This document shows positions 1 to 6,892 of a stretch of DNA of 18,878 bases, in pieces. The stretch spans positions 1 through 18,878 of the forward strand of contig CAINTF010000291.1 of NCBI GenBank assembly GCA_903853285.1. The letters run 5' to 3'. The notes under the pieces were generated by a model. The model was not told the origin of the DNA. It worked only from the letters and a program-made list of their open reading frames with translations, and did no database searches. This DNA is from an uncultured Acidimicrobium sp. Its GTDB lineage: Bacteria > Actinomycetota > Acidimicrobiia > Acidimicrobiales > Ilumatobacteraceae. Position numbers and translations under genes: made by a program. Positions within the stretch are counted from its first letter, which is position 1; every line of letters starts with the position of its first letter.

Positions 1-657
1 CTGACCGAAGTCTGCAGGTTCCCCGGCAACTCCAGCAGGAATACCCAGCGAAGATGCGTCAGGTGTTGCTCCATACAGTTGCATGACTCGATCGGTTGTG
101 TGAATGCCTGGCTGCACAGTGTTGACCGTGACTCCATCTTGTGCAACTTCGCGCGCAACAGTCTTCAAAAACCCTGTTACTCCCGCACGCGCAGTGTTGG
201 ACAAAATGAGGTTTGCCATTGGTTGACGCACAGCAACCGACGTAATAGCAACGATGCGACCCCACTTGCGTTCTTGCATACCAGGCAACACTTCTTTGCA
301 CATTCCAATTACCGACAACAAGTTTTGTTCAAGAGCTGCTGGGTATGCGTCCAAATCGGTTGTTGCAAAGTTTCCTGCTGGTGGTCCTCCACCGTTTGCT
401 ACCAAGATGTCGATGTGCCCGAGTATCGCTGTTGCTTCGCGCACAAATTGTGCACCGCCCTCGCCTGTCGACACATCAGCGACAATGCCGACGCAACCTT
501 TACCAATAGTTTTTGCCGCCTCAGCCACACGCGCAGCATCGCGACTGCAAATAACTACTCGAACTCCCTCATTGGCAAGTGCCTGCGCAGTTGCGAAACC
601 CAAACCTGCAGAACCTGCAGCCACTGCAGCAGTTCGCGCGCTAATTCCAAGATCCAT
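1..657 (-). CDS. SDR family oxidoreductase with degenerate active site, 3' end cut off
   Basis: Reading the minus strand from the ATG at 657 to the window edge gives 219 residues with no stop; an in-frame TAA lies upstream at 700-702. The protein is a Rossmann-fold short-chain dehydrogenase/reductase. Visible features are a glycine-rich NAD(P) loop (AGSAGLG, residues 14-20), an acidic DV pair (61-62), an ANGGGP segment in place of the usual NNAG (87-92), and a VNTVQPG segment (178-184) matching the VNxxxPG of the family. Ser140 is at the catalytic serine position, but the YxxxK motif reads SNTAR, so Tyr is replaced by Ser153 and Lys by Arg157. A subgroup of SDR proteins annotated as 3-oxoacyl-ACP reductase-like is known to carry this change, so the substrate cannot be predicted and oxidoreductase activity is uncertain. 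It is divergent from the FAD oxidoreductase across about 70 bases. Family assignment is firm; function is not. Confidence 0.9.
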   Translation of the reverse strand, partial: MDLGISARTAAVAAGSAGLGFATAQALANEGVRVVICSRDAARVAEAAKTIGKGCVGIVADVSTGEGGAQFVREATAILGHIDILVANGGGPPAGNFATTDLDAYPAALEQNLLSVIGMCKEVLPGMQERKWGRIVAITSVAVRQPMANLILSNTARAGVTGFLKTVAREVAQDGVTVNTVQPGIHTTDRVMQLYGATPDASSLGIPAGVAGEPADFGQ

Positions 658-727
658 AGCCCAAAACGCTACTGCCGCTGATACTGACTCGGTGCTAACT
701 TAGGGCCGTTAGGTGGTGAGAAAACCC

Positions 728-2149
728 ATGGGTGGGTATCAAGAAGACGAACGCTTTTTGGACGCGATCGCTGACGCCGAGCCGTACCCGTATTGGATGG
801 AAGATGTCGACGAACCCGACTCCAATCCGATGCTCGTGCGTGACGACTCGTGCGACTTGTGCATTGTTGGCGGTGGCTACACGGGACTCTGGACTGCAAT
901 CTTGGCAAAGGAGCGCAATCCGTCAGCCGATGTCATCCTCATCGACTCACACGAAGTTGGATCTGCGGCGAGTGGTCGCAATGGCGGCTTTATGGACTCG
1001 AGTCTCACTCACGGCATTGCTAACGCACAACAACGCTTCCCCGAAGAAGTGGGTCTGCTTGAAGATTTGGGGCTAGAAAACCTCAATCAAATCGAAGCAG
1101 CAATTCGTCGCTACAACATCGACTGCGACTTCGAGCGCAATGGCGTTATCGAGATTGCAAGCACTCGTCATGCAGGTAACTACCTCGACGAGATGCGCGA
1201 AGACTACGAACAATTGCTTGAGTTGGGTCACAAAGTTGAATGGCTCGATCAACAAGCAGTGCAACGCGAAGTTGCTTCACCGATTTTTACTGGCGGCATG
1301 TGGTGCAAAGATACTGCTGCACTTGTCGATCCGGCGCGCCTTGTGTGGGGCCTTAAAAGTGCAGCTGAAAGTCTTGGCGTGCGAATCTTCGAAGACACGC
1401 GAGCAACTGGTCTCGACTATTCGGGAAGCGGCGTCTCGATCGAAACTGCATTAGCCGACATCAAAGCCAAGCATGTTGCGCTCGCCACCAACGCATTCAA
1501 ACCGCTTCTCAAGCGCATGCACAATTACATTGCTCCGGTGTACGACTACTGCCTTGTGACCGAGCCTCTGAACGCACAGCAGCTTGACAGTTTGGGTTGG
1601 AAGAATCGCCAAGGGCTTTCCGACATCTCCAATCAGTTTCACTATTACCGTCTCACTGCCGACAATCGCATTCTGTGGGGCGGCTACGACGCAATGTATT
1701 TCTTCGGCGGAAAAATGAGTGTCGATCTCGAATCGAGGCCAGAAAGTTGGGCAAAGTTGTCGCAACACTTCTTCGAGACGTTTCCACAACTTGAAGGTGT
1801 CAAGTTTTCACACGTCTGGGGTGGCGCGATTGATACATGCAGTCGCTACAGCGTGTTTTGGGGGCAAGCAATGCGCAATCGAGTTGCATACGCAATTGGC
1901 TACACAGGTCTTGGTGTTGCGAGTTCACGCTTTGGTGCCGAAGTCATGCTCGATTTGCTCGACGGGCGTAAAACCCAAGCCACGCAAACCCAATTTGTGA
2001 AAAGCAAGCCGCTACCATTTCCTCCTGAGCCATTTCGCTTTATCGGTATTCAGACAACACGCTGGGCACTCAGCCGCGAAGACCGCACAGGAAAACGCAA
2101 CCTTTGGCTGCGTACCCTCGACCGACTCGGTTTGGGCTTCGACTCGTAA
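728..2149 (+). CDS. DAO-type FAD-dependent oxidoreductase
   Basis: A 473-residue flavoprotein of the D-amino-acid oxidase (DAO) superfamily, resembling gamma-glutamylputrescine oxidase/PuuB-like proteins. The FAD-binding betaalphabeta motif is GGGYTGLW (residues 48-55), followed by an acidic ID pair about 20 residues later and by the ASGRNGGF segment (81-88), which is typical of DAO enzymes. A GYTGLG stretch in the last quarter marks the returning FAD-binding strand. Such enzymes oxidise amines or amino acids and reduce oxygen or another acceptor; the substrate here is unknown. Three starts are possible: GTG 713, GTG 716 and ATG 728. I prefer ATG 728 because the purine-rich AGGTGGTGAG lies at 711-720, at suitable spacing. 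It is the first gene of the plus-strand run and ends 24 bases before the CoxD-like gene. Whether it belongs functionally to the molybdoenzyme accessory set is unknown; cotranscription is likely from spacing alone. Confidence 0.85.
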   Translation: MGGYQEDERFLDAIADAEPYPYWMEDVDEPDSNPMLVRDDSCDLCIVGGGYTGLWTAILAKERNPSADVILIDSHEVGSAASGRNGGFMDSSLTHGIANAQQRFPEEVGLLEDLGLENLNQIEAAIRRYNIDCDFERNGVIEIASTRHAGNYLDEMREDYEQLLELGHKVEWLDQQAVQREVASPIFTGGMWCKDTAALVDPARLVWGLKSAAESLGVRIFEDTRATGLDYSGSGVSIETALADIKAKHVALATNAFKPLLKRMHNYIAPVYDYCLVTEPLNAQQLDSLGWKNRQGLSDISNQFHYYRLTADNRILWGGYDAMYFFGGKMSVDLESRPESWAKLSQHFFETFPQLEGVKFSHVWGGAIDTCSRYSVFWGQAMRNRVAYAIGYTGLGVASSRFGAEVMLDLLDGRKTQATQTQFVKSKPLPFPPEPFRFIGIQTTRWALSREDRTGKRNLWLRTLDRLGLGFDS

Positions 2150-2173
2150 CCCTCCTGCCTCTACAGTGAGTCA

Positions 2174-3097
2174 ATGAGTTTTCCCGCACTCACATCAGTA
2201 GACCAAGTACGAAACGCTCTTGGTGGGCAAAGTTATTTGGCCGATGAGGGTCTCGCCACTGCCGTATTTTTGGCGTTGTCGCTCAAGCGACCTCTTTTAT
2301 TGGAGGGTGAAGCTGGTGTTGGCAAAACCGAATTAGCAAAAGTGATCGCCGCAATGACGGGTGGCGAACTCATACGTTTGCAGTGTTATGAAGGTATCGA
2401 TGCATCGCAGGCTGTGTATGACTGGGACTACTCACGTCAGCTGTTGCATTTACGCGCAGCCGAAGCATCTGGTGAGGCAAAGTCTAAAAACACTTCGCTG
2501 CTCGAAAGCGAACTGTATAACGAAAGATTTTTGATTAAGCGTGCGCTGTTACGTGCCATCGACAATCGCACAACACCCGCAGTGCTCTTGATCGACGAAA
2601 TCGACAGAGCCGACGACGAGTTTGAGGCATACCTTCTCGAAATTCTTTCTGATTTCCAAATCACTGTTCCCGAACTCGGCACGTTTAGTGCAACTACCCC
2701 GCCAATCGTTGTGCTCACTTCCAACCGTACGCGCGATGTGCACGATGCATTGAAGCGTCGTTGTCTTTATCACTGGGTTGAACATCCAAATTTTGAACGC
2801 GAAGTTGCCATCGTTCGGTTACGTGTTCCACAAATCGCCGAGTCGCTGGCCCGGCAAGTAGCCGCAGCTGTTGAAGCACTGCGTGCGCTCAATTTGTATA
2901 AGCCACCAGGTGTTGCCGAAACGATTGATTGGGCAACAGCGCTTGGCCAACTCGGGATTCTTGAGCTCGACGAAACCAGCGTTGCAGCAACGCTTGGCAC
3001 GGTACTTAAGTATCGCGAAGATCACGAACGTGTTCGTGAAACGGGCATTGCCGATCTTGTTAAACAAGCCTTCGACCGCGGCTTGTCGCATAATTAA
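2174..3097 (+). CDS. coxD: MoxR-type AAA+ ATPase, CoxD-like
   Basis: A 307-residue AAA+ ATPase of the MoxR family. Walker A is GEAGVGKT (residues 45-52), Walker B VLLIDEID (137-144), sensor 1 lies in LTSNRTRD (181-188), and arginine-finger candidates are Arg195/Arg196. In aerobic CO dehydrogenase clusters, CoxD is a membrane-associated ATPase that works with the VWA protein CoxE to mature the copper-molybdenum-sulfur active site (established for Oligotropha/Afipia). Here the gene is followed after 12 bases by a VWA-domain gene and then by XdhC-type genes, which is the CoxD-CoxE-CoxF order. MoxR ATPases are broad, so the CoxD name rests mostly on this context. A 24-base gap separates it from the FAD oxidoreductase. 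No strong Shine-Dalgarno is visible (weak GTGAG at 2167-2171). Length is normal for CoxD. Confidence 0.88.
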   Translation: MSFPALTSVDQVRNALGGQSYLADEGLATAVFLALSLKRPLLLEGEAGVGKTELAKVIAAMTGGELIRLQCYEGIDASQAVYDWDYSRQLLHLRAAEASGEAKSKNTSLLESELYNERFLIKRALLRAIDNRTTPAVLLIDEIDRADDEFEAYLLEILSDFQITVPELGTFSATTPPIVVLTSNRTRDVHDALKRRCLYHWVEHPNFEREVAIVRLRVPQIAESLARQVAAAVEALRALNLYKPPGVAETIDWATALGQLGILELDETSVAATLGTVLKYREDHERVRETGIADLVKQAFDRGLSHN

Positions 3098-3109
3098 AGC
3101 GCATCAGCA

Positions 3110-4246
3110 ATGTCAACAGCGCTGAAGCAGCCTGCTGGCTCATCTGCAGACGAAATGGCAGTGTCGTTTGCGCGTGTGTTGCGGGGCGCGGGCATCAATG
3201 TGCCCATCGATTCGGTGATCACATTTGTGCAAGCACTCGATGTCGTGTCAATGACCAAGCGCGACGATGTGTATTGGGCGGGGCGGGCCACACTGGTGCA
3301 TCGACCAGAAGATCAGCAACTCTACGACCGGGCATTTGCGGTTTTTTGGGAACGTCGTAACGCAACAGACGCCGACGAAGATGGCCCGCCACAAAAAATC
3401 ACATTGTTGCTCGACGACGAAGACGGCCCGGATGAAAATAATGCAGATGCACAAGACGACAATCAGACAATGCAAATGCGCTTCACTGCAAACGAATCAT
3501 TACGCAGCAAAGATTTTGCTCAATACACCGACGAAGAACTGCACGAATCACAGCGACTGATGCACCAACTTCGTCTCGCAGGCCCTCCCCGACATTCACT
3601 TCGCCTCACACATGCAAAACGCAGTGGTTCTCGCCACGACTTGCGCCGCACCGTTCGCGCATCACTCGCATTTGGTGGCGAGCCTGCTCGCTTGCACTGG
3701 CGTAAACCAAGTGAGCGTCAACGCCGACTCGTTGTGCTTCTCGACATCTCGGGCAGCATGGAGCCATACGCACGAGCACTGCTTCGTTTCATGCATGCAG
3801 CCGTTGTCGGCAGACAACGTGTTGAGGCATTTACATTCGGCACAAGGCTCACTCGGCTAACAAAAGAACTCAATAGTCGCGACCCCGACAAAGCACTCAC
3901 TCGCGCAGCAGCACAAGTACCCGACTGGAGCGGCGGCACGCGGCTCGGCGAAAGCCTGCGCCGATTTAATGCAACATGGGGCGTTCGCGGAATGGCCCGT
4001 GGTGCAATTGTCGTCGTGCTCAGCGATGGCTGGGACAGAGGCGACCCGGAGGTTCTTGCCGAGCAGATGCAGCGCTTACAACGAGTTGCGTTCAGAGTCG
4101 TGTGGGTAAATCCGCTCAAAGTCACGCCTGGTTATGCGCCGCTAGCTCGGGGCATGGCTGCAGCGCTTCCCTACGTAGACGATTTCGTAGAGGGCCATTC
4201 CATACAGGCCCTTGAGCATCTCACTCGAGTGATTTCTCGCGATTGA
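3110..4246 (+). CDS. coxE: VWA domain protein, CoxE-like
   Basis: A 378-residue protein with an N-terminal helical region, an acidic low-complexity stretch (about residues 85-120, rich in Asp and Glu), and a C-terminal von Willebrand factor A domain. The metal-ion-dependent adhesion site is complete: D212-x-S214-x-S216 in LLDISGSM, Thr277 in GGTRLG, and Asp306 in LSDGWDRG. CoxE-type proteins partner with the MoxR ATPase CoxD in maturing the Mo/Cu centre of CO dehydrogenase; MoxR-VWA pairs in general act as metal-dependent chaperones. It starts 12 bases after coxD, without a clear Shine-Dalgarno, and ends 9 bases before the XdhC-domain gene, so coupling within one transcript is likely. Domain assignment is firm; the CoxE role is by context. 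Confidence 0.88.
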   Translation: MSTALKQPAGSSADEMAVSFARVLRGAGINVPIDSVITFVQALDVVSMTKRDDVYWAGRATLVHRPEDQQLYDRAFAVFWERRNATDADEDGPPQKITLLLDDEDGPDENNADAQDDNQTMQMRFTANESLRSKDFAQYTDEELHESQRLMHQLRLAGPPRHSLRLTHAKRSGSRHDLRRTVRASLAFGGEPARLHWRKPSERQRRLVVLLDISGSMEPYARALLRFMHAAVVGRQRVEAFTFGTRLTRLTKELNSRDPDKALTRAAAQVPDWSGGTRLGESLRRFNATWGVRGMARGAIVVVLSDGWDRGDPEVLAEQMQRLQRVAFRVVWVNPLKVTPGYAPLARGMAAALPYVDDFVEGHSIQALEHLTRVISRD

Positions 4247-4255
4247 CTGGTACCT

Positions 4256-4573
4256 ATGCGTGAACTACTCAACGACATCGAGCGCTGGCAACAGGCAGGC
4301 AAACAGATTGCTGTTGCTCGCGTCGTCGACATCGAAGGCTCAGGTCCACGCGATCCCGGTGCAGCAATGGCTGTCAATGAAGACGGCGAAGTTGTTGGTT
4401 CGGTGAGTGGCGGATGCGTGGAAGGTGCTGTTGTCGCAGAGGCACTCGAGATTTTGCGCGGCGACAAGCAACCCCGCCTCGTCAAGTTTGGTTACTCCGA
4501 CGATGAAGCATTTGCAGTGGGTCTCACATGCGGCGGCATCATCCATCTCTTTATCGCGCCGCTTACCTGGTAA
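4256..4573 (+). CDS. Stand-alone XdhC/CoxI-domain protein, CoxF-like
   Basis: A 105-residue protein made only of the XdhC_CoxI domain. Visible family hallmarks are the GSGPRDPGAAMAV segment (residues 28-40, equivalent to the GSSPRxxGA of XdhC), the SVSGGCVEG signature (49-57), and the ending FGYSDDEAFAVGLTCGG (78-94). XdhC binds molybdenum cofactor and hands it, after sulfuration, to xanthine dehydrogenase-type enzymes. In CO dehydrogenase clusters the homologues CoxF and CoxI are needed for an active cofactor. Here the NAD-like Rossmann half is absent; a second gene 15 bases downstream supplies it. The protein is short but ends in a proper stop with no sign of a frameshift: the next gene has its own divergent copy of the N-terminal domain, so this is not one broken gene. 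Separate short XdhC-domain proteins occur in actinobacterial clusters. Confidence 0.87.
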   Translation: MRELLNDIERWQQAGKQIAVARVVDIEGSGPRDPGAAMAVNEDGEVVGSVSGGCVEGAVVAEALEILRGDKQPRLVKFGYSDDEAFAVGLTCGGIIHLFIAPLTW

Positions 4574-4588
4574 CTAGTTCTCGGCCAA

Positions 4589-5392
4589 ATGTCTCTCTAC
4601 TCAATTTTCGCCGAACGAGTACGTTCCAACATTCCTGTTGCACTCATCACGGTTATCGATGGTCCAAACATCGGCGCAACGATGCTCGTCTCGCCGTCGA
4701 CAGAAGCAGAGGGCACGCTCGGTGATGCCGAACTCGATCGTGTTGTTGCGCGTGATGCACTGGGAGAAGTAGAAGCCGGTCGCACAGGTGTGCGTCACTA
4801 TGGTCCGCAGGGTCAAACGACACCAGAAGACTTAATCGACACTCCAACGGTTCGTGTGTTTATAGAAGCATTTTCGCCACCGCCAACCATGTGGATCTTT
4901 GGTGCGGTCGACTTCACTGCCGCGCTAGCCAAGGTTGCAAAAGTCCTCGGTTATTACGTTGTTGTGTGCGACGCCCGCGAAGTTTTTGCTACTCGCCGTC
5001 GTTTCCCAATGGCCGACGAGGTGTTGGTTTCATGGCCAGCACCGTTGTTTACTCAGCGCGGTGCAGCACTCACCTCGCGCGATGCAGTTTGTATTTTGAC
5101 CCACGACCCAAAGTTCGATGTGCCTGCGGTGCAGGGGGCTCTAGCCACAAACGTTGGCTACATCGGTGTGATGGGCAGCCGCAAAACTCATGCAAAGCGA
5201 CTAGAACGACTTGCCGAAGTAGGCATTACAAGCACAGATCAATTGTCTCGACTCATGTCCCCTATTGGTCTCGACATCGGCGCAAGAACACCAGAGGAAA
5301 CTGCAATTTCAATTGTTGGAGAAATCATTGCGCGGCGCACGGGCCGCGGCGCACCATCGCTACGCGACAGTGACGGGCCAATTCACAAATAG
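4589..5392 (+). CDS. XdhC family molybdenum cofactor insertion protein, CoxI-like
   Basis: A 267-residue two-domain XdhC family protein. The first ~95 residues are a diverged XdhC_CoxI domain (ALITVIDGPNIGATMLV near residues 18-34, then a GTLGDAELD segment). The rest is the XdhC Rossmann domain: IFGAVDF (103-109) at the nucleotide loop, VVVCDARE (124-131), LTHDPKFDVPA (170-180), GYIGVMGSRKTHAKR (190-204) and SPIGLDIGARTPEE (224-237). The last three are diagnostic of XdhC. The loop reads GAVDF rather than the GAGHV of proteobacterial XdhC, which I recall as usual for actinobacterial homologues. It is expected to bind molybdenum cofactor and deliver it to a xanthine-oxidase-family hydroxylase. 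It is the last gene of the plus-strand run and is convergent, with a 14-base gap, to the NlpC/P60 gene. Confidence 0.88.
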   Translation: MSLYSIFAERVRSNIPVALITVIDGPNIGATMLVSPSTEAEGTLGDAELDRVVARDALGEVEAGRTGVRHYGPQGQTTPEDLIDTPTVRVFIEAFSPPPTMWIFGAVDFTAALAKVAKVLGYYVVVCDAREVFATRRRFPMADEVLVSWPAPLFTQRGAALTSRDAVCILTHDPKFDVPAVQGALATNVGYIGVMGSRKTHAKRLERLAEVGITSTDQLSRLMSPIGLDIGARTPEETAISIVGEIIARRTGRGAPSLRDSDGPIHK

Positions 5393-5406
5393 ATTCACAA
5401 GAAAAC

Positions 5407-6111
5407 TCATATCAACGGATTTGCGTATTTCACCCATGAGGTAATTCGCTCGTTCATCAATTGCAATTCAACACTTCTACCCGAATATGGCGTTTGCAAG
5501 ATTGCGCTTGGCACACCCAAGTACATCGAAATGTGACCTGGACGCCAGATCAAGTCACCAGGCTGAGCATCTTCAACTTTTACTCGAGTAGCACTGGTAA
5601 ATTGTGCACTCGATCCGTGTGTCATACCAACACCAACTTTCCCCCACGCAAAAGCAACTAGCCCTGAACAATCAAAAGCAACGTTTTCAGTTGCAGCATT
5701 ATTTTTGTACGGCACACCAAGTTGCGTGAGACCATTGATCAACGCAAGTTTGTGTGACATGTCTGCACGCAACCAAGACTGTTGCATCACTCGCGCATCA
5801 ACTCCCAAGAAGTTTGCCGCCTGCGCGGCTATGTCGGAAACATACGAGGAGAAAACATCGCTCCGATCTGCATCACTCAGTTCTGTAAGCGAATCGAAAA
5901 CTGCAACGGCTTCTTGAGCAGATTGCGCGATCACTCGCTCTTGACTTTGCGGCATTGGTTTGGCGGAAACTTGTTGAGGCAGTCCAAGCATCACCATCAC
6001 CGCGACAATCGCTAGTGCGACGAGTGACCGGCATGAAGACTGCATGCGCAGGGTGCGCCACAATCGTCGAACTACTAAGTGGGTATACGGATAGAGATGT
6101 GTTTGGGTCAT
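5407..6111 (-). CDS. Secreted NlpC/P60 family peptidase
   Basis: An exported cell-wall hydrolase-type protein of the C40 family. The start is uncertain: in-frame ATGs exist at 6183, 6111 and 6045. The 6183 start would add a Pro-rich, C-tract-encoded stretch that looks non-coding, so I give 6111. The 6045 start would give a classic signal peptide directly (hydrophobic LVALAIVAVMVMLG, then a likely cut after VSA). No start has a good Shine-Dalgarno. The catalytic domain is C-terminal: GVPYK, then the nucleophile Cys in FDCSGLVAFAWG (Cys172 when counted from the 6183 ATG), His217 in PGHISMYLG, and Gln230 in LQTPYSG where His is the most common third polar residue. Family members cleave peptidoglycan stem peptides outside the membrane. 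It lies on the opposite strand between two blocks of molybdoenzyme accessory genes, with no obvious functional link to them. Confidence 0.87.
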   Translation of the reverse strand: MTQTHLYPYTHLVVRRLWRTLRMQSSCRSLVALAIVAVMVMLGLPQQVSAKPMPQSQERVIAQSAQEAVAVFDSLTELSDADRSDVFSSYVSDIAAQAANFLGVDARVMQQSWLRADMSHKLALINGLTQLGVPYKNNAATENVAFDCSGLVAFAWGKVGVGMTHGSSAQFTSATRVKVEDAQPGDLIWRPGHISMYLGVPSAILQTPYSGRSVELQLMNERITSWVKYANPLI

Positions 6112-6240
6112 GGTTTGGGGGTGACAGGGTGGCCCTGACTCGACCGGGGGGCGGTGGAGTTCACGGGGGCGATAACTCGCCATATGTCAACTGGGTAACA
6201 GTTTATGTCATCAAATTGTAATATTTGGGGATCCTCCAAA

Positions 6241-6259
6241 ACCCAAGTAGACATTGGGT
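6241..6259. promoter_or_regulatory. Inverted repeat directly before the MocA-like gene
   Basis: ACCCAA (6241-6246) and TTGGGT (6254-6259) form a perfect 6-base inverted repeat with a 7-base spacer, ending exactly one base before the ATG at 6260 and covering the alternative TTG start at 6254. It could be an operator half-site pair in the divergent promoter region or an mRNA hairpin at the initiation site. A possible extended -10 (TG-TAATAT, hexamer 6219-6224) lies upstream. No Shine-Dalgarno is visible. Function is inferred only. Confidence 0.35.
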
Positions 6260-6892
6260 ATGACAGGGCCTCTCACCGTTGCCGTGGTGCTCGCTGCAGG
6301 CAGTGGAACCCGGTTCGTCGGATCGACCCACAAGCTTCTGAGCGTCGCTCAGGGGCGCCCTGTGTATCACTGGGCGGTCGAATCAGCCATCGAAGCCAGC
6401 ATCGGACCAGTGGTTGTGGTGACCGGCAAAACGCCACTTCCGCTCGATTTTGAACTCAGTGACCAGGCTCGGGCTTCCATCTCAACATGGGGTCTGCCAC
6501 ATTCGATCAACAATCCCAATTGGTCGACCGGCATGGCAAGTTCGGTCCACTGTGCAATCGAATATGCAACATCGCTCGGCGCACAGGCAGTGGTCATCGG
6601 TCTCGCCGATCAACCGTGCGTTCCACCGAGTGCTTGGCAGCGCGTTGCAAGCAGCACTTCCCCACTTGCTGTTGCGACATACGACACCAAGCGTGGCAAC
6701 CCTGTCAAGTTGCATGCAGAAATGTGGTCGCACTTGCCAACGACAGGCGACGAAGGAGCGCGCAACTTATTGCGCTCTCATCATCAACTTGTCAGTGAAG
6801 TATCCTGTACTGGGTCAGCGATTGACATCGACACGATTGAAGACCTCGAACAAGCAAGCAAACTCATTGTCGAATCTCGGAGAACTGTGTAA
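6260..6892 (+). CDS. MocA/MobA-like molybdenum cofactor nucleotidyltransferase
   Basis: A protein of about 210 residues with the NTP-transferase fold of the MobA/MocA family. Seen motifs (numbered from the TTG at 6254) are the nucleotide-binding loop LAAGSGTRF followed by Lys27 (residues 13-27), STGMASSV (91-98), the metal-binding LADQP (117-121), GNP (148-150) and DIDTIEDL (191-198). MocA transfers CMP, and MobA GMP, to molybdenum cofactor; xanthine-oxidase-type enzymes such as CO dehydrogenase use the cytosine dinucleotide. The neighbouring CoxG and XdhC genes make the MocA (CTP) role more likely, but base specificity cannot be read with certainty. ATG 6260 is chosen over TTG 6254, which lies inside an inverted repeat. 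Its stop overlaps the CoxG start by one base (TAATG), indicating translational coupling. Confidence 0.82.
   Translation: MTGPLTVAVVLAAGSGTRFVGSTHKLLSVAQGRPVYHWAVESAIEASIGPVVVVTGKTPLPLDFELSDQARASISTWGLPHSINNPNWSTGMASSVHCAIEYATSLGAQAVVIGLADQPCVPPSAWQRVASSTSPLAVATYDTKRGNPVKLHAEMWSHLPTTGDEGARNLLRSHHQLVSEVSCTGSAIDIDTIEDLEQASKLIVESRRTV

Noticed and set aside
79..703. Plus-strand frames of 200 and 149 residues
   Set aside because: They lie opposite the SDR coding frame, whose translation carries clear family motifs; their own translations are Cys/Ser-rich and look like antisense shadows.
4256..5392. One XdhC gene broken by a frameshift
   Set aside because: The second gene has its own N-terminal XdhC_CoxI-like domain and its own start, so the two are separate proteins rather than halves of one.
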